This document shows, piece after piece, positions 56,804-64,000 of a stretch of DNA of 64,000 nt. The stretch's first letter is position 1. Each line of letters opens with the position of its first letter. Source of the DNA: Defluviitaleaceae bacterium (GTDB lineage Bacteria; Bacillota; Clostridia; Lachnospirales; WQUN01); the NCBI GenBank assembly GCA_009780315.1, contig WRAH01000004.1:62001-126000 (forward strand), in the 5' to 3' direction. The notes beneath the pieces are model-generated. The model was not told where the DNA came from, made no database searches, and was given only the letters and a program-made list of their open reading frames with translations. A program made the translations under genes and the position numbers.

Positions 56804-57925
56804 TTGAAGAAATTATTATTAACACTGGTATTTATCATTATCATAGGGGTAGTTCCTGTTTTGGGGGACTACTCTTATTATGATGAAGATAATGGCGATG
56901 AGATTTGGTACATTGCCGCATCAGCACTTGTTATGGATGCAATAACTGGAGAAATCCTATATGAACGTGATGGTTTTACACCACGTTATCCTGCGAGTAT
57001 TACAAAAGTGATGACATCGTTGCTTGTACTTGAACATATTGAAGATTTATCTGCACCATTAACATTTTCGGCTCATGCCATTGACATTCCCTATTATGCA
57101 TCACGGATGTGGGTGGTTGAAGGTGAAACCATTACTGTGCTTGAAGGTTTATATGGAAATATGTTGCCGTCGGGCAATGAAGTGTCACGTGCTTTGGCAG
57201 AACTTGTTTCTGGTAGTGTGCCAGATTTTGTTGCGCTTATGAATCGCCGTGCAGTTGAACTTGGCGCATATCACACAAATTTTGTAAACCCCTGCGGGCT
57301 TCCTGGTCATGGGCAATTTACAACGGCGTATGATATTTCGCTGATTATGCGCGAAGCCATTAGACATCCTATATTTGTAGACATTATATCCACAGCATAT
57401 TTTAATATTGCACCAACAGCATTTAGTCCAGATGGACGGACGATTCGCAATACAAACCGTATGATTCGTCCAGCAGAGGACGAGTTTAATGAATATGTAA
57501 TCGGCGGCAAAACTGGCTTCACTAATGCTGCCCAGCACACCCTTGTTACTTATGCCCAGCGCGGCGATTATACTTTTATTATAGCCACATTATTCGCACC
57601 TCACTGGCGATATACTTTTGCAGATACTGCCGCACTAATTGACCATGCCTATGAAATAATGCAGGAAAGAGCAATAGCAGAAGCAGAGGCATATCAGCCA
57701 GAAGCAGAAGAGGAAATATATGAGCCTGTTTACATTGAAGCATATGATGATGAAATTGAAACATATATCGAAGCATATGATGAAGTAATAGAAATTTTTT
57801 TACAACAAAACCCCAATGACCTGTCTGATACAGAAGCTTTTACTGTCGCAGTAATGTCTTTGGGGCTAGTGGCTATTGCATTATTATTTATTTGGTGGTT
57901 TTGGAAAAAAGTTTCTATCAGATAA
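56804..57925 (+). CDS. D-alanyl-D-alanine carboxypeptidase (DacF-like)
   Basis: The 373-residue protein has a signal peptide (MKKLLLTLVFIIIIGVVPVLG), the penicillin-binding motifs SxxK (PASITKVMTS), SxN (MLPSGNEVS) and KTG (IGGKTGFTN), and a C-terminal membrane helix (VAVMSLGLVAIALLFIWWFW). It trims D-Ala from peptidoglycan stem peptides outside the membrane; relatives include the forespore enzyme DacF. The start is TTG at 56804 after AAGGCGG. Between domain and anchor is an acidic Tyr/Glu-rich linker (IEAYDDEIETYIEAYDE) in place of the usual amphipathic anchor. It directly abuts the convergent GH18 gene with no spacer. Confidence 0.93.
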   Translation: MKKLLLTLVFIIIIGVVPVLGDYSYYDEDNGDEIWYIAASALVMDAITGEILYERDGFTPRYPASITKVMTSLLVLEHIEDLSAPLTFSAHAIDIPYYASRMWVVEGETITVLEGLYGNMLPSGNEVSRALAELVSGSVPDFVALMNRRAVELGAYHTNFVNPCGLPGHGQFTTAYDISLIMREAIRHPIFVDIISTAYFNIAPTAFSPDGRTIRNTNRMIRPAEDEFNEYVIGGKTGFTNAAQHTLVTYAQRGDYTFIIATLFAPHWRYTFADTAALIDHAYEIMQERAIAEAEAYQPEAEEEIYEPVYIEAYDDEIETYIEAYDEVIEIFLQQNPNDLSDTEAFTVAVMSLGLVAIALLFIWWFWKKVSIR

Positions 57926-58894
57926 TTATTTTGTTATGGATTTTAAAAGCGTACTTTTATCATCATCATGGGAATATTCCCAAAACATTATACCTCCAAG
58001 CCCATTGTCCTTTACATATTTCATTTTTGCAGTGAGAGAACGTGGGTTGTCAAATGAAATAAATTCTCGTGTTGTTGGGTCATATGCATAGGCGGCTTCG
58101 GCTTTGTTGTCATATTTTAAGCCGCTTATTTCTATGCGTTTTAGTGTATTAGGGTATCCGCCATCTATAAAGTCAGGTGCGCTGTTTACTTTAGAGCCTA
58201 TTCCATCTACATTTTTGTATACTCTGGCGTAAAAAGCCGCACCCAATATAATCTGGGAACGCGCAACGCCAGCATTTTCATAAAGTTTAGCAACACTATG
58301 CCCAGTCATTTTACACGCTTCAGTAGGAAATAGAGCAGTATGATGACTCACTTTATCCCAAGGGCATAAGTCATAGGTCATTAGATTGATAAAATCCATA
58401 AACTTCATCAATTTATCAATTTCAAGGTTATCTATACATTTTTGTGTTCCACCAGCTGCCATAGATAGAATTTTATCCTTGCCGAGTTTTTGCCGAATAA
58501 GCTCAATAAGCATTGTATAGTTCGCTCTATCACTTGGGGATGCTTCTATCCCTGCAATATCGTCTCCTGGGTATTCCCAGTCCATATCAATGCCATCAAA
58601 TCCATAGTTCAGCGCAATATCTACAAGGGATTGAGCCAGCAGCTCACGTCCTTCTACAGTTGCAACTGCGGGAGAAAATCCCCCAGCTCCCCAGCCTCCA
58701 ACACTAAGTACTACTTTTAGATGTCCTTTGTTGCGTATGAAGTTGTAAATCATTTCCTTGTTTCTCCAATGGTCTATACTGCCTTTTCCGTCCTTTACTA
58801 ATGCAAAGGCGAAATTAACGTGAGTAAGCCGTTCTGCATCGCCGTCTCTAAGTCCAGTAAAAATGGACTCGTTTATATATGCGGAAATAATCAT
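57926..58894 (-). CDS. Glycoside hydrolase family 18 protein (chitinase-like)
   Basis: The 322-residue protein has the GH18 active-site motif FDGIDMDWEYPG with the catalytic Glu, a LKVVLSVGGWG strand, and MTYDLCPWDK. It has no signal peptide, starting MIISAYINESIFTG, so it either acts inside the cell or leaves by another route. Short GH18 proteins of spore-formers are sometimes spore-cortex or coat-associated, but nothing here proves that. The stop abuts the carboxypeptidase stop on the other strand. Confidence 0.9.
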   Translation of the reverse strand: MIISAYINESIFTGLRDGDAERLTHVNFAFALVKDGKGSIDHWRNKEMIYNFIRNKGHLKVVLSVGGWGAGGFSPAVATVEGRELLAQSLVDIALNYGFDGIDMDWEYPGDDIAGIEASPSDRANYTMLIELIRQKLGKDKILSMAAGGTQKCIDNLEIDKLMKFMDFINLMTYDLCPWDKVSHHTALFPTEACKMTGHSVAKLYENAGVARSQIILGAAFYARVYKNVDGIGSKVNSAPDFIDGGYPNTLKRIEISGLKYDNKAEAAYAYDPTTREFISFDNPRSLTAKMKYVKDNGLGGIMFWEYSHDDDKSTLLKSITK

Positions 58895-59015
58895 GGATTA
58901 CACCAACCTTTTCATTATGCGTGTTGCGTTCACTCATCTTAAATAACTTTCTCAAATATTGCAACCAATCAAATAAAAAAGCCGTCTGTATATTTGAGAT
59001 GGAAAGGAGTTGAAA

Positions 59016-59087
59016 GTGTTAATAATAAAAAACGGTGTTGAGAATAGGAGCATAGAAAAAGATATAATAGATTTTAAGCACGTTTAG
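59016..59087 (+). CDS. Possible 23-codon leader ORF before the penicillin-acylase gene
   Basis: GTG at 59016, with GGAAAGGAG at the right distance upstream, opens 23 codons (MLIIKNGVENRSIEKDIIDF and three more) before a stop at 59087. The good ribosome site is the only argument; it may be a leader peptide, a remnant, or chance. Confidence 0.25.
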   Translation: MLIIKNGVENRSIEKDIIDFKHV

Positions 59088-59134
59088 AGCGTTTGACAGA
59101 CATCATTATGGAAAAAAGACAAAGAGGATGGCAT

Positions 59135-61492
59135 ATGAAAAAGAAAAAAGGAATCATTAAAAAAATAGTCATTGGTGTACTTATTATTATTTTTGCCGTA
59201 GCTTTAGCTGGATGGCTTTTCTTAAACCATTTTATACACCGTGGTCTACCTCAAATTACAGGTGAATTACAATTAGCTGGTCTTATAGAAGCTGTTACAG
59301 TAACCCGTGATGAATTTGGCGTGGCTCATATTGCTGCGGTAAATGAGCAAGACCTATTTATGGCACAGGGTTTTATTCATGCACAAGATAGATTATTTCA
59401 AATGGATTTAGGACGTAGGCAGGCCAGCGGAAGGCTCTCTGAAGTATTCGGAGCGATGGCTGTCAGTCAGGATATGTATTTTCACACATTATTATTGAAA
59501 CATTATGCTGAAGCATCTTTTGCAGTGCAGTCCGATGAAACAATTGAAATTCTAACCTGGTACGCTGCAGGGGTGAATGCATTTATTGAACAAGCCATTG
59601 CAAATAATAATCTCCCCGTCGAATTTCATATACTGGGTTATCAGCCAGAGCCATGGACAGTTTATGATAGTTTAACCTTTGCGAAATTCAAGGCTTACGA
59701 CCTTGCAGGACATTGGGAAGGGCAGGCTTTTCGTGGGTATTTGTTGCAAAATTTTGAGGAAGCCCAAGCGTTTGAGCTTTTCCCAAGTTATCCTGATGGT
59801 GCGCCTTATGTGATAAATCCGACAGATTTAAACTTATCAAGTTTGTTTAGATATATTATGTTACCTGATGAACATAATGGTAGCAACAATTGGGTGCTAG
59901 ATGGCAGCATGACTGCGTCTGGTATGCCAATGCTTTCAGATGACCCTCACTTAGCACTGGGTACGCCATCAATTTGGTATCACAACCACTTACGAGGTGG
60001 CAGATTTCATGTTAATGGTGTTTCTATTGCTGGAGTTCCTGGTATTGTTCTTGGGCATAACCCGTATATTGCATGGGGTGTTACGAACACAGGGCCTGAT
60101 GTACAAGATTTATTTATCGAGCGGCGAAACCCAGAGAATCCCCATCAGTTCTTATTCGATGGAGAATGGCTGGATGCTACAGTATTGCAGAAACGGATTT
60201 ATGTTGATGGTGCAGACCCTATTGATTTCGAAGTAGTTATTACTAGAAATGGGCCTATTATCAGTGAACTTGCGAATTTTAACGAGGCGGGTTATGCACT
60301 TTCACTTCGTTGGACAGCACATGCCCCAACGGCAGAGTTGGATGCCATTTTAGGTTTTAACCGTGCAAGGAACTGGGAAGAATTTAGTGTCGCAGGGGCG
60401 GCTTTAATCGCACCCGCTCAAAATTTCGTGTTTGCAGCAATGGATGGTACTATCGCCTTTAAGGTGATAGGGCAAATTCCAATTCGTGCAAACGGGCGGA
60501 TTCCATATACACCTGTTCCGGGCTGGATAGATGATTATGGCTGGGTAGGTTTTATACCTTATGAGCAGATGCCCACAGTCGTTAATCCTGTAGATGGTTT
60601 TATAGCAAGCGCCAATAATAAGGTAGTTGGTGACGATTATCCATTTTTCATCACTAATCAATGGGCACAGCCTTATCGTCAAATGCGAATTATTGAGCTT
60701 TTGTATGGACGTGAAAATTTAACAGTAGAAGATATGATTGCAATTCAAATAGACAATAAAAATTTAGAAGCCGTAGAGTTTTTACAAGCAATGCTTTCTG
60801 TGTTGGAGAGACGAGTGCTTTCTGCCCGTGCTGAAGAGGCAATCAACCATTTAAGTACTTGGGATTACTTTGATGAAGTAGATAGAACTGGTGCGACGAT
60901 TTTCAATACTTGGATGCGTGAAATTCAATCTTATTTATTCCAAGAGGCAATTTCAGAAGATATGTGGCCTTTGTTTCGCAGACGCGCCAGTTTTGTTAAC
61001 GAACTGTTTAGACGCAACCTAAATGGTGAACATGTTATTTGGATAGAAGAAAACGGCGGTATGGAACATGTACTAGAAGCGACTCTTGAAAACACTCTTG
61101 TAGAGTTAGAATCCATGCTTGGGCGTAATATGAACCATTGGGAATGGGGAAATTTTCATCAGGTGGCATTTCGTCATCCTTTAAGTAACGTATCACCCCT
61201 TCATATTCTATTTAACCCACGGGACAGAATAGCTACACCGGGCAGCGGTGTAACTGTAAATCAAGCAGCTTTTGCCCGAGACGGGCTAACAACCAATGGC
61301 GCAGGCTGGCGATTTGTCATTGATTTAGGTGATACAAATACATCTCACATGATTGTAGCCCCAGGCAATAGCGGTCATCCGAGAAGCCCTTTTTATCATA
61401 ATAATATTGACCTGTGGATAGAAGGCGGTCTTTATGAAACAAGCCTAAATATACCAAATGGGTATGTACTAGTGCTTAGACCCGAGCAGTAA
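59135..61492 (+). CDS. Penicillin-acylase-family Ntn hydrolase, membrane-anchored
   Basis: From the ATG at 59135 (AGAGG upstream) the protein has 785 residues. It starts with a basic stretch and membrane helix (KKIVIGVLIIIFAVALAGWLF), then the alpha-chain region (VTRDEFGVAHIAAVNEQDLFMAQGF) and, at about residue 250, GSNNWVLDGS, where the Ser becomes the catalytic N-terminus of the beta chain after self-cleavage. The tail has DLGDTNTSHMIVAPGNSGHP. Relatives cleave amide side chains of penicillin, acyl-homoserine lactones or other acylated compounds. The natural substrate is unknown. It has its own leader region after the divergent GH18 gene. Confidence 0.93.
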   Translation: MKKKKGIIKKIVIGVLIIIFAVALAGWLFLNHFIHRGLPQITGELQLAGLIEAVTVTRDEFGVAHIAAVNEQDLFMAQGFIHAQDRLFQMDLGRRQASGRLSEVFGAMAVSQDMYFHTLLLKHYAEASFAVQSDETIEILTWYAAGVNAFIEQAIANNNLPVEFHILGYQPEPWTVYDSLTFAKFKAYDLAGHWEGQAFRGYLLQNFEEAQAFELFPSYPDGAPYVINPTDLNLSSLFRYIMLPDEHNGSNNWVLDGSMTASGMPMLSDDPHLALGTPSIWYHNHLRGGRFHVNGVSIAGVPGIVLGHNPYIAWGVTNTGPDVQDLFIERRNPENPHQFLFDGEWLDATVLQKRIYVDGADPIDFEVVITRNGPIISELANFNEAGYALSLRWTAHAPTAELDAILGFNRARNWEEFSVAGAALIAPAQNFVFAAMDGTIAFKVIGQIPIRANGRIPYTPVPGWIDDYGWVGFIPYEQMPTVVNPVDGFIASANNKVVGDDYPFFITNQWAQPYRQMRIIELLYGRENLTVEDMIAIQIDNKNLEAVEFLQAMLSVLERRVLSARAEEAINHLSTWDYFDEVDRTGATIFNTWMREIQSYLFQEAISEDMWPLFRRRASFVNELFRRNLNGEHVIWIEENGGMEHVLEATLENTLVELESMLGRNMNHWEWGNFHQVAFRHPLSNVSPLHILFNPRDRIATPGSGVTVNQAAFARDGLTTNGAGWRFVIDLGDTNTSHMIVAPGNSGHPRSPFYHNNIDLWIEGGLYETSLNIPNGYVLVLRPEQ

Positions 61493-61537
61493 CAGCGTCG
61501 TTTGATTGATTTTCATAGTAAAAATATAGTGAGATAT

Positions 61538-61580
61538 TTCGTGTGGTAATTACAGCGCAAAAATCTAATTACCACACGAA
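61538..61580. terminator. Long perfect hairpin between the convergent acylase and malQ genes
   Basis: A perfect 15-base-pair stem (TTCGTGTGGTAATTA at 61538-61552 with its complement at 61566-61580) and a 13-base loop, located between convergent genes. There is no strong T run on either side, so it may act as a bidirectional terminator or as an mRNA end stabiliser. Confidence 0.65.
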
Positions 61581-61607
61581 TAAACCACTGTTTTTATGAC
61601 TCAATTG

Positions 61608-63176
61608 TTATTTATTGGACAGTATTGGAAAAGAGCTTCTATCAAATAAATCAGATAAATAAGCCAATCTTTCCGCATAATCGGGTAAAAGCATGTCTTG
61701 TGTATAGCGGAATTTCCACCAGCCACTGGCAATGCCGGGGGAGTTCATGCGGTCATTTTCTCCAAGTCCCATAATGTCTTGAATAGGCACAATGGCGAAA
61801 ACGGCAGTGGTAGAAAATGCAAGACGAATTAAATCCCAATGCACATCATCACCACTGACATTGAGATAACGACGAAGATGGTCGCGTTCTGTATCGCTTG
61901 CGCTGTCATACCAGCCCCGTGTGGTATTATTGTCATGAGTACCAGAATATACAACAGTTAAGCTATCTTCATAGCAGTGAGGGATATGAGGTGAGTGTTC
62001 GTTTGCATCAAATGCAAATTGAAGCACCCGCATACCAGGAAGGTTTTGGCTTAAACGAAGCGCAGTAACTTTTTCTGTGATAATACCCAAGTCTTCTGCA
62101 ATGATTGGCAAGCTGCCAAGTTGCTTTTTAAGGGCAGTAAAGAATGCTTTTCCAGGACCTTTTTTCCATTTGCCATTCACTGCGGTTTCTTCACCAGAAG
62201 GCACTGCCCAATAATCTTCAAATCCACGGAAGTGGTCTATTCGCACAATATCCACCATGGATAATACAGCCGATATTCGCTTGCACCACCATGCGAAGTC
62301 GGTTTTTTTGTGGGCGTTCCAATCATAGAGTGGATTCCCCCAAAGCTGTCCCGTTTCGCTAAAATAATCTGGCGGAACACCAGCAACAGCTGTGGGATTA
62401 TTATTCTTGTCTAGTTGGTAGAGTTCAGGTGATGCCCAAACATCAGCAGAATCACCTGCAACAAATATAGGAATATCTCCAATAATTTGAATTTTTGCTT
62501 TATTGGCATAGGCTTTAAGCGTGTCCCATTGGCGGAAAAATTCGCACTGTAGAAATTTGCAAAAGTCTATTTCATCAGAAAGTCTTGCCGCTATTTCTGC
62601 CAAGGCTTTAGGTTCGCGTTTTGCCAAAGCTTCGGGCCAGCTATTCCATACCGCTCCATAATAATAATCTTTGTTTTCAAGAGGACATTCCATATCATTT
62701 TTACGTGCTTCAATAAAATGTCCTTTGATTGCCACAAAGAGCGCGTAATCATCCAGCCAATCTTTATTGGCTTTGCAAAATTTCGTAAAATGTGTTTTTT
62801 GTGCTGTTGTGGCTTTCAATTTAAAATGCGCATACGCTTTTTTTAACAAACTCATTTTATAAGTGATAACTGGCCCAAAATCTACAACACGAGGGTCAAA
62901 TTGTGGTATGTCAAGTAAATCATCATTGGTAAGCCAACCTTGTTCTTTTAAGATATCAGGACTTATGAGATAGTGATTACCTGCAAATGACGAAAAACTT
63001 TGATATGGTGAATCACCATAACCAGTTGGTCCAAGGGGTAATACTTGCCATAGACTCTGTTTGGCAGCTTTCAAAAAATTTATAAATGCATACGCCCCTG
63101 CACCTAAATCACCCATTCCATAACGGGATGGAAAAGATGTCGGATGCACCAGCACCCCACTTGCTCTCTCAAACAT
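61608..63176 (-). CDS. malQ: 4-alpha-glucanotransferase (amylomaltase)
   Basis: The 522-residue GH77 protein has ERASGVLVHPTSFPSRYG at the start, VRIDHFRGFEDYWAVP with the catalytic Asp, IIAEDLGIIT with the acid/base Glu and YSGTHDNNTTRGW with the third conserved Asp. It transfers alpha-1,4-glucan segments in maltodextrin and glycogen metabolism. The ATG at 63176 is better spaced from AAAGGGG than the ATG at 63185. Confidence 0.96.
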   Translation of the reverse strand: MFERASGVLVHPTSFPSRYGMGDLGAGAYAFINFLKAAKQSLWQVLPLGPTGYGDSPYQSFSSFAGNHYLISPDILKEQGWLTNDDLLDIPQFDPRVVDFGPVITYKMSLLKKAYAHFKLKATTAQKTHFTKFCKANKDWLDDYALFVAIKGHFIEARKNDMECPLENKDYYYGAVWNSWPEALAKREPKALAEIAARLSDEIDFCKFLQCEFFRQWDTLKAYANKAKIQIIGDIPIFVAGDSADVWASPELYQLDKNNNPTAVAGVPPDYFSETGQLWGNPLYDWNAHKKTDFAWWCKRISAVLSMVDIVRIDHFRGFEDYWAVPSGEETAVNGKWKKGPGKAFFTALKKQLGSLPIIAEDLGIITEKVTALRLSQNLPGMRVLQFAFDANEHSPHIPHCYEDSLTVVYSGTHDNNTTRGWYDSASDTERDHLRRYLNVSGDDVHWDLIRLAFSTTAVFAIVPIQDIMGLGENDRMNSPGIASGWWKFRYTQDMLLPDYAERLAYLSDLFDRSSFPILSNK

Positions 63177-63285
63177 ATTTAGCATTCCCCTTTCAATATT
63201 TGTATTGCGGTCATATTAAAAATCACCCTTTGCATGGATTTATTCCGAGAAATTTTACCATGACAATGAGCTTAGGGCAAGTTAT

Positions 63286-63313
63286 CACATAAATTCTTGT
63301 CCAGCATACTATG
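63286..63313 (+). promoter_or_regulatory. Possible mother-cell sporulation promoter (sigma K type) of the coat gene
   Basis: CACA (63286-63289) as a -35 element with the core AC, and CATACTAT (63305-63312) as a -10 element with a 16-base spacer from AC, fit the sigma-K/sigma-E type (AC, CATAnnnTA; last position is G, not A). It is about 40 bases before the CotD-like start. This suits late mother-cell expression. Confidence 0.4.
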
Positions 63314-63349
63314 TAATCAAGCACTATCCACTACAAGGAGGATTTGAAA

Positions 63350-63739
63350 ATGCATTGCGAATCAAGATGTGACCGCCCATGCGGAGAGCCTCACGTACCA
63401 ATAGCCCATCGTCAGTTCGATTGCGGCAAGACCCAACAAGTTTTACCACACTGTCATGTGGTAAGACATCAGCACGACATTATCAATGACTATGATGTCA
63501 TTCACGAGCATGACTATAACTACTATGATGTAGTGCGTCAGCGCGAAGTCGTGCGTCACAATGATTTTACAAACCATCAGCCAGACTATTGCTGTGGACA
63601 TGGTTCTCATCATGGTTACGCCCCATATGATGGCTACGGTGAAATGGTAATGCCTATGCCCGTACGCCCCATGATGCCCTCAACATCTCCAATGTGTATG
63701 CGGGGCAACCGTAATTATAGCTTCTTTGGTAGACGCTAA
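63350..63739 (+). CDS. CotD-like spore coat protein
   Basis: From the ATG at 63350 (AAGGAGGA upstream; a TTG at 63344 is less likely) the protein has 129 residues. It is rich in His, Tyr, Asp and Cys, with a small hydrophobic content: VPIAHRQFDCGKTQQ, VLPHCHVVRHQHDIINDY, then a Gly/His-rich CCGHGSHHGY and a Met/Pro-rich end. The early part resembles CotD of Bacillus (VPxIHPxH pattern), an inner spore coat protein. There is no signal peptide, as expected for a mother-cell coat component. The short upstream promoter also fits. Confidence 0.75.
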   Translation: MHCESRCDRPCGEPHVPIAHRQFDCGKTQQVLPHCHVVRHQHDIINDYDVIHEHDYNYYDVVRQREVVRHNDFTNHQPDYCCGHGSHHGYAPYDGYGEMVMPMPVRPMMPSTSPMCMRGNRNYSFFGRR

Positions 63740-63801
63740 GATGAGTATAATCCCTTTGGGATTCTGCTTAACAAATTAGGAATGCAATTTTCTAACATGA
63801 A

Positions 63802-63843
63802 AAAAATCCACCTGTGTACAATGTCTGCACAGGTGGATTTTTA
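63802..63843 (+). terminator. Terminator downstream of the coat protein gene
   Basis: AAAAATCCACCTGTG and CACAGGTGGATTTTT form a 15-base-pair stem with a 12-base loop, followed by T-rich DNA. It lies about 60 bases after the coat gene stop. Confidence 0.85.
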
Positions 63844-63855
63844 TATTTATACGAA

Positions 63856-63884
63856 GGTGCAAAAAGAAATTCACTTTTTGCACC
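63856..63884. repeat. Perfect 11-bp inverted repeat, second hairpin of the right-end group
   Basis: GGTGCAAAAAG (63856-63866) and CTTTTTGCACC (63874-63884) are perfect complements around a 7-base spacer. No open frame crosses it that I can support. Confidence 0.85.
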
Positions 63885-63896
63885 GGCTGGCGGTTG

Positions 63897-63947
63897 CGCG
63901 GAAGCAGAAACTTCAGATGATTTTTGGTAGAAGTTTCTGCTTCCGCG
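63897..63947. repeat. Perfect 18-bp inverted repeat, third hairpin of the right-end group
   Basis: The arms 63897-63914 (CGCGGAAGCAGAAACTTC) and 63930-63947 are perfectly complementary around a 15-base spacer. No T run follows, so it is not a typical terminator. It may be a terminator of a gene outside the window, a small mobile repeat or an RNA structure. Confidence 0.85.
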
Positions 63948-64000
63948 TATAAGTTATATCTAGCGGGTTCCGAAAAGCCTGTCCCCTGCGTCACCAAGAC

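Overview
The window reads as a chromosomal segment of an AT-rich, anaerobic, endospore-forming member of the Bacillota, most likely class Clostridia. The evidence is a complete spoIIA operon (anti-anti-sigma, anti-sigma F, sigma F), a CotD-like spore coat gene with a mother-cell-type promoter, strong AGGAGG-type ribosome binding sites with frequent TTG/GTG starts, the clostridial form of IMP dehydrogenase, and an F-type ATP synthase whose c subunit carries a sodium-binding signature. I found no tRNA, rRNA, CRISPR array, insertion sequence or phage gene.

Layout. 1-481: left edge with the 5' end of an unidentified minus-strand gene, then a terminator. 482-4526 (minus): a redox/membrane cluster (TlpA-like lipoprotein, a tiny CXXC membrane peptide, a NapH-type iron-sulfur membrane protein) followed by a large lipoprotein. 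4727-10184 (minus): a MalT/LAL-type regulator, PcrA helicase and a PHP phosphatase. 10283-12098 (plus): an NTF2-like/endonuclease III fusion overlapping an ATP-grasp gene. 12116-27270: the most unusual part (below). 27306-34752 (minus): ATP synthase operon. 34838-36343 (minus): spoIIAA-spoIIAB-sigF. 36472-42099 (plus): bactofilin, a second vWA protein, a YqhQ/DUF1385 protein, prmC, prfA, an M29 aminopeptidase. 42161-45391 (minus): ogt and a TldE/TldD pair. 45560-48557 (plus): DegV, an NdpA-like nucleoid protein, a small unknown and a prepilin peptidase. 48585-52759 (minus): tadA, guaB, and rpmG-secE-nusG-rplK-rplA. 52982-57925 (plus): a KDG-type kinase, a second TldD/TldE pair and a D,D-carboxypeptidase. 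57926-63185: GH18 hydrolase (minus), penicillin-acylase-family protein (plus), malQ (minus). 63350-64000: cotD-like gene and three consecutive strong hairpins.

The candidate system occupies two opposed operons on either side of asnS. The minus operon (21656 to 12116) encodes a membrane vWA protein, a 1119-residue tubulin/FtsZ-like protein, a 604-residue protein I do not recognise, a small probably beta-rich protein, a zinc-ribbon TRAFAC-like GTPase and an MntR/DtxR-type repressor. The plus operon (23453 to 27270) encodes another small beta-rich protein, a second zinc-ribbon GTPase clearly paralogous to the first, a protein resembling the GTPase-associated protein GAP1, and a three-pass membrane protein that appears to expose an SH3b-like domain. 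Genes overlap or nearly touch throughout. My inference is one envelope-linked machine in which a nucleotide-dependent polymer and two small GTPases are coupled to surface domains. The component families are known; the function of this particular assembly is not evident from sequence. A second vWA protein related to the first lies with a bactofilin at 36472-37885, so cytoskeletal element plus membrane vWA protein occurs twice in the window.

Start sites were chosen by ribosome binding site and family fit; many differ from the longest possible frame. Family assignments come from motifs read by eye, without database searches.
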